Notes: a model not told the origin generated them from the letters alone. DNA of 64,000 nucleotides from Sclerodactyla briareus (GCA_026419785.1 JAODTK010005897.1:62001-126000); one strand, 5' to 3'. Shown: positions 46,698 to 59,009, counted from the stretch's first letter. Numbers and translations are program-made.

Positions 46698-46853
46698 GGC
46701 TGGGATTACATAGACGCGTATGCGGGCCAGTACGCGTGTGAAAAAATATCCAATTTACGTGAACTGAGCCGGGGCCAGTGTTTGAATATATCCTATTTAG
46801 ATAGGTATTGGTCCCATAGAGGCAAAACAAATTAAAAATGAAGGCAAACCTTA
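46698..46853 (+). mobile_element. Harbinger-like MITE, truncated copy
   Basis: Starts GGCTGGGATTACATAGACGC like the full copies and contains AATTTACGTGAACTGAGC and ATTGGTCCCATAGAGGC, also found at 59527 and 59593. It is cut at 46853 where the next copy begins. Confidence 0.85.
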
Positions 46854-47256
46854 GGCTGGGATTCCATAGATGCGTTTGCGTGTCTGGGCTGGATGTGAAA
46901 ATCACATATTTACGAAAACGAACGTTTGTTTCAGAAGAGGAACACTGCAAGTTTATGAGGAAAAAAAAAAGAAAAAACCAAAAAATTGCAGAAGTCCTGC
47001 ATATTTTCGTGATTGCTTTTTATTGTTAAGGAACGATTCCATTCTAATTCCTTGCGATGATTAAGCATCCGTATACGCATTGGTATATATGCTTATTTCG
47101 CCTAATCGGTGTTGGAGTATGTATGATGCTTGTTGCCTCTGTGGAACCAAACATATATCTTTGCAAACTAAATAGGACATATTTAGACTCTAGACCCCGC
47201 TCAGTTGACGTAAATTGGCGATTCTTCACAACGCTTACGCCTCTAGGAATTTAGCC
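46854..47256 (-). mobile_element. Harbinger-like MITE, full-length copy with TTA duplication
   Basis: Ends are GGCTGGGATTCCATAGATG (left) and, in reverse, GGCTAAATTCCTAGAGGCG. The 403-bp element is flanked by TTA at 46851-46853 and 47257-47259. A three-base TWA duplication with GGC-starting ends fits PIF/Harbinger. It lies in the opposite orientation to the 59.5-kb copy: GGATGTGAAAATCACATAT is at the left here and at the right there. No transposase. Confidence 0.9.
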
Positions 47257-47317
47257 TTATACGTATGGCTGATGGACTACTATTCAACCGGGACAAACAG
47301 TTGATTTAACTGTGTGT

Positions 47318-47636
47318 TGTGTGTGTCTGTCTGTGTGCGTGTGTGGTCGTGTGTGGGTGTGTGTGCGTGTGCGTGTGTGTGTGTGGGTGTGCTAGGGCGC
47401 ATTTGACTGTTACCGCCAGGTTTAAGTGGTCCTATTATCACATCAGTCCCGAAGGGTCGGGTGAGATATTGTAGTCATTTTGCCATTCCACCTATATTAG
47501 CTGGGCTGAATGTCATAGCAACGGTTGATGTCGTAATGACTGTGGTGGTTAAGAACTATCCACAGTTGGTGGGGTACGGTTCCCATGTATCGCTGCTGGG
47601 TGCACCAGCAATAAGGTACACTCGAAAAGGTGTCCG

Positions 47637-47684
<48 letters not shown>

Positions 47685-47735
47685 GTGTGTGTGTGTGTGG
47701 GTGTGTGTGCGTATGCGTGTGTGTATGTATTTGCG
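47318..47735. repeat. Two (GT)n tracts
   Basis: Impure GT repeats at 47310-47390 (with GTGTGCGTG variants) and a longer purer tract at 47640-47732, separated by about 250 bases of unique sequence. Long alternating purine-pyrimidine runs. Confidence 0.95.
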
Positions 47736-47739
47736 TTCC

Positions 47740-50700
47740 GTTATTTGTTATGCTTCTCCGAAAATATCTCCAGTTTTGAATGACCGAACATAGTTAAATT
47801 GTATAGGCCACAAATGAGTGAAAAGTAGACAGTAACAAAACACATGGTTTCCTCCCAAAATTAGACCAATTACACTAGAAAGTCTGGACAATATATTTCA
47901 AGATATTAGCTGATTCGAATGGCTGTATGATTTAGGAGTGACAACCTTTAGTTACATTTTGAAAATTTGGGATAGCTCGCCTTCTTTTTCCAAATCTATT
48001 CCGAAATTGGAAGGACTGAACTCTTCCACATTTTTAAACGACGTATAAAGTATAATATGGATTTCGTGTGGTGGGGCGGGGGGGGGGGGGGGTAATATTC
48101 AGCCATATTTCGATAACTTTTCATGATTTGCAACTGCAGGATGCTTGATAGTTGCCTACTTACCAAACAAGGTTCGTTCTACAGTCAGATGGGTTCAAAA
48201 CCGCCAATAGGTCAAGTTAAGGACTGACGCCATTAAGGATGTTAATTTATATTCTGTAAAATGGAAAAAAATAAGATCAACATCAGTGTTTCTGGCAACG
48301 GTTGCCATCACCGAATTTGTGATGTCATCATCCTAATGCCCACGGTGTCGAATTGACGTATAACCAAAATATGCACACGAAATGTAAGGAAAAAAGACAA
48401 TATAATTGCATGGTGAGACTTGTCGCGTGAACTAGTTTCAATTATACCAAAAACGTCTCTCGAAAACAGGAGGTCAGATAAGGCAAATAGGAAAGTCTGA
48501 GAAGTAAATGCTAACTCAGCCCGAACTGTAAATATAGCTGTTGACGTTGCGTAATGACCGTGGGTAATATTTTTTTATATCCAGTTGCGCGCGTTGCCAC
48601 CAATCCTTGGACGGATGGTGGCAGGCGATATACAAAGTACAAGACTGGAGGTTAGGCTATGTGTGTTATATAATTGAGTATAGCGTTACTCCCCCTCTCA
48701 GCCTTTGAAGTATGCTCGATGATTTCCTTTTCTTGACCTTCTAGGTATGTCCAAATAAGATCAGCAATTTTGGAAGTGTGATCTAACACTCACTTAGATG
48801 ACCTTCTGAGATGGGTTCACAGCCGAGTGGTTGGCTTTCCACCCGGAAGAAAAAAATCCTGGTGAATTCTGCGTGTATTTAAAGAAAAAAGAGTACTCAA
48901 TGACTTTATACTCTGTTGATAAGTTGGAAGTAATCGGGTATTGTGAACACCACATATCTTGAAAAATAGTGAAAAAACAGCAAACATGAAAAATTGCCAC
49001 AAAATGTTGTTTTTTCCTACTAATTTCCACGAATTCATTTGAGAACGTGTACTTGTTTAACATTCGAACTCGCTCGGCCATTCTGATCTCGGAATTCATG
49101 CGAGAAACATTAACAAAAATCTCACAGACACGAAGACACACACACACGCTCATATACATGCATGCACAAAATACACCCACGGACGGACATCTTCTCGAGT
49201 GGTGGCACCCCTTTGTTTAATCACCCAGTGCCAAGCCCCAACATAGTATATACCCAAATCGAAACTTTCAACCCACCATGATTGGTACCATGACGACCGT
49301 TACTACGGCAACCAGCAGCAGCGATTATAAGTGAAATGCAAATTTACTACATTATCTCATTCGCCTTTCCGATGAATGAGATAAAGAAGTGCAGTGAGTA
49401 TGCTGCACGCATTGGATCCCTGGCAGAATAGGCTGTAGGTTTTCATCCTACTCCATTGCCACTGATTATTGAACTATTGACTGACCGTGAACACTACATT
49501 TCCTGAGTTGCTGCAGTATCCGGTGAATCCAATAAGAACAGTCTTCAGACTCAGTCAGGAACTTCGTCGACTCATATCAAACGGGGCGTTATTTTCCCAC
49601 ACACCAGTGTTGATTGTAATTGAAAAAAGTGAACACGGATGATGCCTACTTCAGAATCTTACTCGATGGTATATTTTAGTATACTAACCCTGGTGGTTGG
49701 GTTCATTGTTCGAGGTCCTCGGAATTTGTGTTTCCGGAGATCTTACCCATAATGATGTATAGGTGAAGCCGTATACCAACGGAGCTCCTGAAGTAGAGTA
49801 GTGGATATGTTATAGAAATATACAGACAAATATACAGACATGCATACAAACATACCTAAACTGTTTAACCGGGAACTGTCTCGATGCGGATGGATAGGTA
49901 AGTATTGGACGTGGTTTGTGCAAGCCACGCTCGCACATAGGCAAAGGGCGGGTTCCGACATGCGGGGAAACAGTTATAGATGCACATCCTCCAGACTCAG
50001 AGGAAAGTTTCTGGTCAGTCGAACGAACTTGTCTGACCTCCAATTTAATAACCGGATAAACCAATCTAGTCCTACAAGAACGGTTTCACCCAGACGGTCA
50101 TTGTTTTTTCAAGTTCATAGTATCAATGTCCTTGACTTGTCAGTGGTTGCACGGTATTTTTTTTTATACACAGTACGACAACACTGCAAAAAAAACGTCG
50201 CCGTTCGCTTTGATATCAACTTGTTCAGGAAACAATCAAAGATCTATTGAATCTGCATTACAAGTACGACTATATCCAGGGTTGTTCTTTCCGTGTGGTC
50301 ATAACTTCAAAGATACGGCCATACCCATAGAAGCCATTGCTGAGATCATGCCTTTGAGCCAATCAAACATGCACAATGTCCGGAGATACTAACACATAAA
50401 TATAGCCCCGCGCTGACCTCGGCACGACAGTCCAGCACTCAGGAGGCTGGGGCTTAACGTCAGTTCACTGGGGGCCGAAGGTCTCATTTCTATCCCCAAA
50501 GGTTATAGAGCAAATCGAATTTCCAGGAATTCGCAAGCGGCTTCGAGTTGAATAGATATTGTTCAATGAACGAGTTGTGGTGCCTTTCCGGGGCACCACA
50601 AAAGTAAGAAGCAGTAAGAGTAGATTCTTTCAAAAATGTTACATCAGACCTGGTATAGCAGTGTTTGCTTGTCCTTTACTCTCATATATTAGGCATTTAG

Positions 50701-52390
50701 TGCATAAGATAGGAACCGGTCACTTTCTAACGTCATCTTGGCGATCCTTATTTTTCAAACGCGGTTACCCTTTAAGTATGTTTATTAACTTAAAACAATT
50801 AGGCACTATGCTTTTCGTTAAATAACCATCAGATATTAACCCCGGTACGTTTTAAAAAATAGGTCCCGGTACCGAATACAGCAGGGTGGGACAGCTTTCC
50901 ATCATGACGGTGTACACACGACACCGTCCAATATTCGCCAGGATCTGACCATATTACTTCTTTGAGTATCAGGAATAAAAAGCTCTGGCAAAAGAATATG
51001 TTCCACACCATCGAGTAATTTTGACAGTTAAAATGGAGATGAGTATTTTCCTAACATCCATTCATTGGACAAAATCATTCTCTAGCAAAGTGAGTACTCT
51101 TCACGAAATTCTAGGCATGTGAAATACGGACCAAATCGCAAATGGAATTTAGAACATTGACTAGGGTAGCCATTCCTTAGTATTTTTTTTTTTTTGCGGG
51201 GGGGGGGGGGGCTGAATATTTTTTTCAGCTTTGGAAGACAAAAATGAAAGAAAAAAAGTTCGGAAGGACACAACCCGAATTATCACCTGAATCAACCTGA
51301 ATCGACACCGTTGCAACCGTTCCGATGTGGTTTGAATTAGCTTTTGTGCGATCTTCTGTGCGAGTAACCAAATATTACCTATAGTCCGACATCTGTCAGC
51401 AGGCCAATTTTCTCTCATAATATCAGAACGAAAGTTTGTGTAAAAATTATGCTCTGGTATATCCCCGCGCTCGAGTAGTGCCCGGGTATATTATGATTTT
51501 CTTTTGAGGGATGGGCCGTGTCCGTCTCTTCCGCCGCCAACAGAAATTATTTCATTAGTCGTTAGTACAAAGACTGTTCTTTAAACACATTGTCCGATTT
51601 TCTTAAAACTGACCCACGCCGTGTAATGGGAGAAATCTCGGATCAGGGGAATCCTACATTTCCCTGCTCGGGCGCGATGAAGTCGAAAATGGACTTCGTC
51701 ACATGACTTGCGCTCTCTAGTTTGATGAATGTTTTGGTGGATGTAGACTGCATGTGGTTCGACGAAACACTGGGGGCGTTTCAAGGTCATCAAAGGGATT
51801 TTTTTTCATTATTCGGGAATTTCAGAAGGTAAACGAGACTTGGTTGATGTAACTACGTCTAATTTTGATATAAGAAGTTCACCGAAAGTGAAATTAATTT
51901 GCATAGCCTATGGAATTCTCCATGGTTTGGTTGATTGAAAAGAAACTTAGTTCATGCCCTATTTGGTCCCGACAAAAGTCAGGGTCTTTCATATACGCTA
52001 CCGAGTGATTCGATGTACTCCACTTTGTTACCCTGATCGGGTTACTTTATTTTTTATGAGGGGCCAAGTGTCAGGGGCTGCTGGAACCTGGCTAGTGGAT
52101 CTTATTATGGACCCTATGGCCCCTATACAAATCGGTTACCCCAAGCGTTCCTTTCACGGAACACAGTGGTTCACCGCCATTACTCGATAGTAACCCCGAG
52201 AGAACTCATGTACGAGGTTCACCAACCCTGAAGTTATTAATGCGATAACCATTAGTCTATATAAACACACTATTTCCGCCCCTCATTGACAAGCTATGTC
52301 TGCGTCCTGTACGATAAGACAAGAATCACCATCGATAAGCAGACTGGAGTCAATAAAAATAGGGTAAAAACTGTATAAGTGGGCTCAATT
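47740..52390. other. Non-coding stretch, no gene supported
   Basis: About 4.6 kb with poly-G (48073-48092 and 51197-51212) and poly-T/A runs. Open frames up to 136 codons (49840-50250, plus) show no domain. A short hairpin is at 50575-50601. Nothing nameable otherwise. Confidence 0.5.
50575..50601. repeat. 10-bp stem hairpin
   Basis: TTGTGGTGCC, a seven-base loop TTTCCGG, then GGCACCACAA. A perfect stem with no coding or terminator context in an animal genome. Possibly a remnant transposon end. Confidence 0.7.
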
Positions 52391-52392
52391 AA

Positions 52393-52733
52393 AGCTCCAT
52401 TCAGCCTTTATTTCATGTCCTCTTTTCCCGCCACGAAGCTCCCATACTGAAGTAATCTATGTTTTGACTGATATGAAAACTACAATTGATTTTTTTTTTG
52501 TTGAAACGATAGTTTAGGTCAAAATTCGTAATTTCGTGGAATTGGTCCCAGTGGCGAAACGATTACATGTGTTACGACCGGCCGACTTTTTCGAAAAATT
52601 CGCGGATTGATCACCATTTTCTCCAAAATAGAAATGAGGTTCCTCTTGTAGATGAGGTATCGAACGTGACATTCATTTTCAATATCATCGTTGCTTATTT
52701 TCTCGAATATTTCAAAGGCTGAATGGAACTTGA
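52393..52733 (-). mobile_element. MITE family E, full-length copy
   Basis: Ends AAGCTCCATTCAGCCTTT (left) and AAAGGCTGAATGGAACTT (right) are inverted repeats. The left third, reversed, matches 30714-30880 closely. About 341 bp, no coding frame. The target duplication is unclear, so the superfamily is not assigned. Confidence 0.78.
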
Positions 52734-52734
52734 A

Positions 52735-54700
52735 AGCAAATTGTAATTATAGAAAAATTCCCTCACCCCCAGACCCCATCTTCTGCGGAAAATTTTGTGT
52801 ACCCTCGAGTCGAATATACAGGGACAATTCCCGCCCAATCACACACCAAACTAGAAACGTCTCAAGAGAGGAAAAATCTTCCTCAGTCAGAAAACGAGGG
52901 TACCAGTGGTTTCGTCGTTTGGCATGGAAAATAAAATACATACGGAATTAACGCAGAGCAAACAGTCAGAGGAACCGAGGAATTTCAATTGATAAGAATA
53001 CGACGATATTAAGAAAACATAGCTAGCTTCCTGACCGACTCCCGAGTTCATTTAGTGATTCTTTTAGTGAGTATCGCATGCCTAGAATTCTCCCTTCATT
53101 GCGCTAGTTTGAAATCTCGAAAATAATGTAATGTACCCCGGCACTTACAGATTCCTAGCGTAAAAGGCGGCAATCTATTTTTCTGGGAGGAGGGTTGGCA
53201 AAATTCAATCTGCGATATATTAAGAGCCAGTAGATTTTTTTTTTTTTTTTTTTGCGTGTTAGGTACGACATGGTTCATGCATTGCCATCTGTGGTCTCTT
53301 AAATGTGTCAATCCCAGGACATAGAGAGCTGGATCACTCCATTTTTTCCTGGGTTTGATGAGTTTAGTTCTTTTCGACCGAGTCACCTTAAGTTTCCGAA
53401 GCACAGACGGACAGGGTCAATTAGGCAATTGGAACGGCGGCTGGCCCGGAGTTGCCTCGTAATATTTTTGTATTCGTTTCTCAGACTATTACAAGTCTAT
53501 AAATGAAGCACATTGTTGTCAGTTCACCTTAGCATGTTAAATTGCCCTTAGCAACGACAGAAAACAAGAAAAGAAACGATAGAAATCCAATGTTTGGAAG
53601 GATTTAACCATGGCAATTAACCATGACACAAGTGAATTTAATTTTGCTATTTTCATATATTACACACCAACATATACGCATCATTTGATTGGTCCAATCA
53701 GTTAATTCCAGTCGCGGTCAGTGCACCAAATCATAACTGGTACGTCACTAAATTGTGTTATTGTCAAAATGTGAAAATGGCGACTCTGCTCATATTTCAC
53801 GAAGCATCTTGCAAATCATTTACTCATGCAACATCCTAACGTGTGTTTCGTTTCTCTTTCACCACTGGTCAAACTATTCCGAAGCGAAGAGAAAAAGCAA
53901 AAAAGAAATTATCCCATATGGATCAACTCGCACGGTACGTGGGCCTTGTGCCACTGTTACATTATTTTGGTAGCTCGGCTGTCCCTATTGAAACACCGCT
54001 CGCCAACAGTAAAAACAAAAATAAATCCAGTCAATGTTTCTTTGACGTACACAGGCCAACTCTTCCGAAAACATGCGAACGTGTGAATAGCATGTACTTA
54101 CACAAACAATGCATTATCCTCCATTTCGAAAGATCTTTAGAGAAATAGAATCCGAGTCTGAAGACTAACGCATGAGGGTCGTGATCCGTGAGCGCAAAAA
54201 ACAAACGTGTTCCCATTGAGACAATACACAGAAGACAAGGCCGTGACAAAAGAACTCATGGTGGTACAATTAATTCAATAGACCATCTCCCACCTGGATG
54301 GGCTGTAGGTGTTGTTTGCAAATGGGTTCATGTCTAACGAATATCCAGCTATGGTAATTTCATGCAATTCGTTAGAACTGAAATACTTTTAATCGTTCTT
54401 TCTAGATGTTATCTGCTAGCTAGCCACAAGTAATCGACCCGAGTTTGCTACATTTTTGCAATATGTATTGCACTGTCCAGAAGTACCAAGTCACTACTTT
54501 TCCCAATATAGAGAGTAGACATTTTGACGATGTTTGACACAATTTTCCAAATGTACGATTCTTCTTTACATTTTATTATGTCCTACATCTATCGGATTAT
54601 TGAACCACTCGGTAATCGGTTTATCATTACAGATGTGGATCATTTCCGGAAACGCAATCACCGCGATATTAGGCACCTCTCACGACGCACACCACCCGGA
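52735..54700. other. Non-coding stretch, no gene supported
   Basis: Short frames only. TTCCTAGCGTAAAAGGCGGC at 53151 resembles TTCCTCGCCTGTCGTAAAAGG at 59028, so a small fragment of the 59-kb repeat may be here. Long T run at 53235-53253. Confidence 0.45.
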
Positions 54701-54701
54701 G

Positions 54702-56028
54702 TCAGCCGATTGCACCCAAAGCCCGACAGCAGACGACGGAGTCGTCAATAATACTAATCGTCTGAATGTACCATGTCATCCGTCCCCTACCTCGCCCATA
54801 TATCGGCGTTGTCCCTCTTGTAATCCTTCGGTGCATGAAGTTATTCATCCAGGGTTTCGTGCCGCAGACGGAACAGCTGCCAAACCAAGTGTTCCCGAAG
54901 TAGTCGATCCTCGTCAGATCCTCCGGGTCGCTCTGGAGATACTTGTTCAGGATGTCGCACTGCGTCTCGTTGTTGAGGCGGCCGGACGTACTGCTCCTCC
55001 TCCCATAGGAGATCAGCCTACCCTCGTTTCTCCACTTGTGGTACTCGAGATATTTGTTGGCGTCATCGCTGACGTCGATCACGTACAACGCCAGTTTCAC
55101 GAGACTATCGAATTGGTCGACGTGTATGAAGGAATTCGGTGGGGCGTACTTCTTGTAGTGCTCGTAAGGAGCGCCCACGACCACCGCAACCAGCCCCATT
55201 TCGAGGGCGCGCCATAACTCCCGTAAGATAATCGTCGCAACCTGTTTTTCCAAACTGAGTAGAAATTATTTCCATAGGGTATCTAAGATGGATCTGGTCA
55301 TTATTCCAGGGGACAGTCTCCTTGCCGCACTTTCCGTAAGTGTCCAATTTGACGATCTTCCCGAATTCATTAACAAATTTCATTCTGTTCCACTGGAGGG
55401 TCTCGCAATGACTCCCCATCCAAGCGACGATTTCCTGTCTTATTGACGAGATATTTGGAATGTCCACCGGTGGGGGTCTCTCCGTGCCATAGGGCTCGTA
55501 CTTTCCGTAGGGATGTAACAAAGTCGGCGTCGCTCTTATAGGCATCGAACCAGTCGAAGGAGCTACTGGCATACTTGCTCGGGGGCTCGACACCGGGGAC
55601 GTATAGCGGGCTCTCCTCAGTAATCATCACCAGCGCTGCCCCTCTGAGCGGTTCCCGTGAGTCCAGTCCCACATCTCAGGGGAGAGCCACTCGTAGACGT
55701 TCGTGAAGACGACGATGTCGTACTTTGAGATCTCGGCAGGCTCTTTGGTATAATTGACCAGGATGGTGTGGTTGGCACCCGGGCAGGTGATGGTTCGCGG
55801 AAAGGTAATCAGGTATTTGTAGTGCGCAAACTCGGTGTAGTTACAGAATATCAGCCAGTGTTCTCGCATCCCGTAGAAGACTATGGAGGCGGTCACCTCC
55901 GCGCTCCGAACACCGGAGAATCCGAAGGACCCGTACCCGGAGAAGATCCGAGAGGTCCTGACCACCGTCATTTCCTTCAAAGTCGTCGTCGATGGGACCC
56001 ACATTTGAAAGTTGAAAAAAATATACAT
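54702..56028 (-). pseudogene. Alpha-1,3-fucosyltransferase (GT10), frame-disrupted copy 2
   Basis: Paralogue of the 42-kb gene, same strand and same predicted Golgi reaction (GDP-fucose to glycan, alpha-1,3). Blocks in order on the minus strand: VFYGMREHW, FPRTITCP, EISKYDIVVFTNVYEWLSP, EMWDWTHGNRSEGQRW, VMITEESPLY, HPYGKYEPYG, EIVAWMGSHCETLQW, KLDTYGKCG, CDDYL then LWRALEMGLVAVVVG, APPNSFIHVDQFDS, YLEYHKWR, and a C-terminal FGSCSVCGTKPW (CxxC pair typical of the family). The frame changes at least three times, near 55645 (TGGTG where TGGGTG is expected), 55525 and 55245. The visible start at 56028 follows an in-frame stop closely and shows no membrane anchor, so the true 5' end is missing, shifted or in another exon. 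Pseudogene or assembly indels. Confidence 0.9.
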
Positions 56029-56029
56029 G

Positions 56030-56515
56030 CGATTACGGGATCAGACAATTGCTATACGAGAGGAGGAACCTCTTCCTATGCACTCCCAATCTTGGAAGGT
56101 GCATTTCGACGTTGTTTGTCGTGTGATTAGGAAGCTCCCGAATTTTTCACAGGGAAATCGCTCAGCGAACCCAGCAACCGGTGTCGAGAACTGCACCGGA
56201 GAAAGTGACCCCACCGCCCGATAACCACCGGATTGAAGGACTCGTCCGATTGGGGTCTTGCTCGATTGCGTTCGAACGGCATTGCTTCACCCGATAGGAA
56301 AACAATCGCTCTGCAAACATTTCCTTCTGGGTCTATTTGAAATCAAACAAGCTACACAGACTACTTCGTTTATTTTTCAACAATGGCTCCGTTGTCCGCG
56401 TTGGTCCTTAGCCAACCTGTCAACAGTGTGGTATGGAGATGGCATGTCACAGTAGTGAGAGTGGTCGATTGTCGGAAGGCTAAAGTCATGTCATATAAAG
56501 GGGGGTCACCTTAAC
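56030..56515. other. Upstream flank of fucosyltransferase 2
   Basis: No membrane-anchor frame could be found on the minus strand here, although one is expected for the gene. No promoter motif stands out. Confidence 0.35.
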
Positions 56516-56516
56516 T

Positions 56517-56613
56517 GTAAGTAAGTAAGTAATTAAGTAAGTAAGTAGTAAGTAAGTAAGTAAGTAATTAAGTAAGTAAGTAAGTAGTAAGTAAGTAAGT
56601 AAGTAAGTAAGTT
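56517..56613. repeat. (GTAA)n microsatellite
   Basis: About 24 copies of AAGT/GTAA with a few one-base slips (AAGTAATTAAGT, AAGTAGTAAGT). The GTAAGT register looks like repeated splice donors but is only the microsatellite. Confidence 0.97.
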
Positions 56614-56619
56614 GCTCCA

Positions 56620-58125
56620 GATAAGTTATTGCTCCAGAATGGAATTCATATATTCGCAAAATTTATAATATAGATATTAGAGAGTGAGACAGTAAAAGGA
56701 TATATAAAAGGATATATGATGTAGCATTTAGAGGATGATACTGATCATCCCAAATTACAACCAATTTGGCTTCCAACACTCGTTGTAGAGAGCGTCTACA
56801 CCAGGCTACATCTCGCCAATTACAGCACTCAAGCGCTTAAAGCAACCTGTAATTACAGAAAAATTCCTACATGGAATTACATCTGATTATGGTGCGGCTC
56901 CCTTATAAACACTGACTGCCTACACAACACATCTTCTGTGGAAAATTTAGCCTTTAGGTCTTATCTCTGTGATGACCAGCTCGTTTCGGCGGACACCACA
57001 AAGTCAATTACACTACCATACTACGATACTCCTATCACACACTACCCCCAGTACCCCCAGTTATCAGTTTGATTTCCTCCCTGATGGCAGGGACGGAAAC
57101 GGGATTTCCCCGGCGAGGGGGCCAGAGTTCAAGGCCGGGGGGGTCCATTCTCCCAATAAAGTTCAGCAGTATCGTTCGTCATAGTGCACCTCGTCCTACC
57201 CTATACACCAAAACATCATTTTAATTTTTTCTTTTCACATTGTCCTCTTTTTTCCTCTCTTTCTTTCTTTTTCTCGCATTCGCTCGATTTTTTCCTCCGC
57301 TCCCCCCCGACACCGAAATTCAATCGAATCTTTTTTCGATAGCCTACATGTAGGTCAGGATGCTGAGAACGTTCGTTTGGGAATACCCCAGCCCCGATGT
57401 GCTGTACTGAAGCTCCCATACAGAACAGAAGTTCGTGTGGAGCCTTGTTGCTATGCCAACATCGCCCTCACTTGACAGTGGTATTTATAGTGACATGGGA
57501 TTCAGGCGACATGATTCGCATTTCGTCAGAAGATTAGAATATGTTCCGTTTGACAGGCTTCTCTAGATCGAGCTCCACATTATTAAGCTCTAGGTCACTC
57601 CATGATGTTATATTTTATGTCTTAGATGGTGTTTCTGTCAGAGGCAATCGATTTTTATTCCCGATTTTATTTTTGTTTCTCTGTGCTTACGTAATAAACT
57701 TCTTCCTTTCCCGCGTTTTCCTGAACGGTATCCTCACTGAGATGTTACCGAATCTTGCACTATGATATACCATCTTTACTATGAAGCCAACCACGGTATT
57801 TTTGCGGGTCTATGGTGGGAGAGATTCGCAGATAGAGAGTAAACAAACTGAATGTGTTTCACGATGGTACACACAATAGGGCGCCTCCTCACTTCGAGTT
57901 TGTGTTCTCTGACGAACTTTGAACAGGGCATACAATACGCGCTCTAATGTCCTCTCCAGTTAATATAATAGCTCTTATGGAATACCCCCTCTGTAGAAAA
58001 AATGACTTGTTTCATCCACTCCCATACCCCACCTGCCAATGGCGCCCTCGGTTATTCGCGATTAATTCGAATGCTTCCTTTTTTTCGTGGCATAACGCAT
58101 ATCCGGTTTTGACGATGCTTATTAG
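56620..58125. other. Non-coding stretch, no gene supported
   Basis: Short frames only. A pyrimidine-rich run TTCTTTTCACATTGTCC and TTTCTTTCTTTTTCTCG lies at 57228-57285. Nothing nameable. Confidence 0.45.
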
Positions 58126-58157
58126 TGTATCAGCTCCACGTCCGTGCTCTACGTCCG

Positions 58158-58212
58158 AAGTATTGGGGAGGGGAGGGGGTGTGGGGGGTGTGTGGAGGGG
58201 GGGGGGGGTTCG
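58158..58212 (+). repeat. G-rich, G-quadruplex-capable tract
   Basis: At least six runs of three or more G (GGGGAGGGGAGGGGGTG, GGGGGGTGTGTGG, and a long G run near 58198-58210). Strong quadruplex potential on the plus strand just upstream of the LINE 5' region. Confidence 0.85.
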
Positions 58213-58329
58213 AGGCAAGGAAGACGAGTAACTTTCCAGCATTATTTAACCATTTATGTTCGTTGTGCATATCATATCTGTCCGTTCGTGTTTTGTCGAG
58301 TTCTGTTACTGTTGACGTTCGGCCGTTGT

Positions 58330-58990
58330 CATTGATTTCGTGCCTATTTCCGTCCTATCCACGTCAATTGCAACTAGCACCTGTTCCGCGATGTGTCGTC
58401 AAATATCACCGGAGACACCCTGGTTTCCACCCAGAAGGGTGCAATTTTATCTATTGTTACTCCGCCGAACTGCAAGAACTGAAGTTGTTCAATATAGCGA
58501 GAACAACGAAACGTAACGCCAAGGTGAAACACCGCGTAGGAGGATGGTTCACTCGATCGAGAGCCCGGAAACCTATTACACTGGCCAAATTATTCCGAAT
58601 TTGGAAGCGTGGTTGTTCGATCACATCCCAATAACCTTATTCAAATCAATAGAACAAGCCCGAATGCCCAACTCAGCAAAGCTTGCTGTTTGGAATGCCC
58701 GGTCGTTCAGAGGACGTGGTGAATCCTCAGCGATATCACTCCGTGATATGACGATAGTTTAGCGATAACGAGACCGGGCTAACCGGTGATGAGAGAGATT
58801 ATCGTATCCTCCCCGATATGAAGACTCCACTACCAGATTATTCTATCCATCATATACCACTCGAAAAAACGTGATGGCGGTGTAGCGATGTTCCTACGTA
58901 ATAATTTTGACACTAGGGTAAAATATTTTGAAAAAAATCAATATTCCCATTTCATCCAAAACTTCATCGATGAGGCTGTTTATCGTTCTG
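58330..58990 (+). mobile_element. LINE 5' part of ORF2: leader and endonuclease domain
   Basis: An upstream frame reads YCYSAELQELKLFNIARTTK then a basic stretch, the typical ORF2 leader ('Y-x-x-xELxxLK'). Then SAKLAVWNARSFRGRG (58676-58725), the 'LxxxxLNARSxRNK' start of the APE endonuclease. After shifts come ETGLTGDERD, PLPDYSIHHIPLE (58828-58870) and RDGGVAMFLRNNFD (58870-58912), the 'GYxxxHxPRxxRGGGVAxxxR' block. At least two frame breaks. It ends where the 59-kb repeat starts, so the polymerase half is absent. This is the only endonuclease part in the window. It could belong to the same CR1/L2 group as the polymerase fragments. Confidence 0.85.
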
Positions 58991-59009
58991 TCTGCGCGTT
59001 GGGGACTTT

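Noticed and set aside
46480-46950. 156-codon open frame rich in MGHCLCLWGTVCVYG
   Set aside because: It is the 20-bp minisatellite read in an open frame, continuing into MITE sequence.
54534-55217. 227-codon plus-strand open frame
   Set aside because: Antisense shadow of fucosyltransferase copy 2. The minus strand carries the conserved GT10 blocks.
56517-56613. Cluster of GTAAGT splice-donor sites
   Set aside because: Produced by the (GTAA)n microsatellite.
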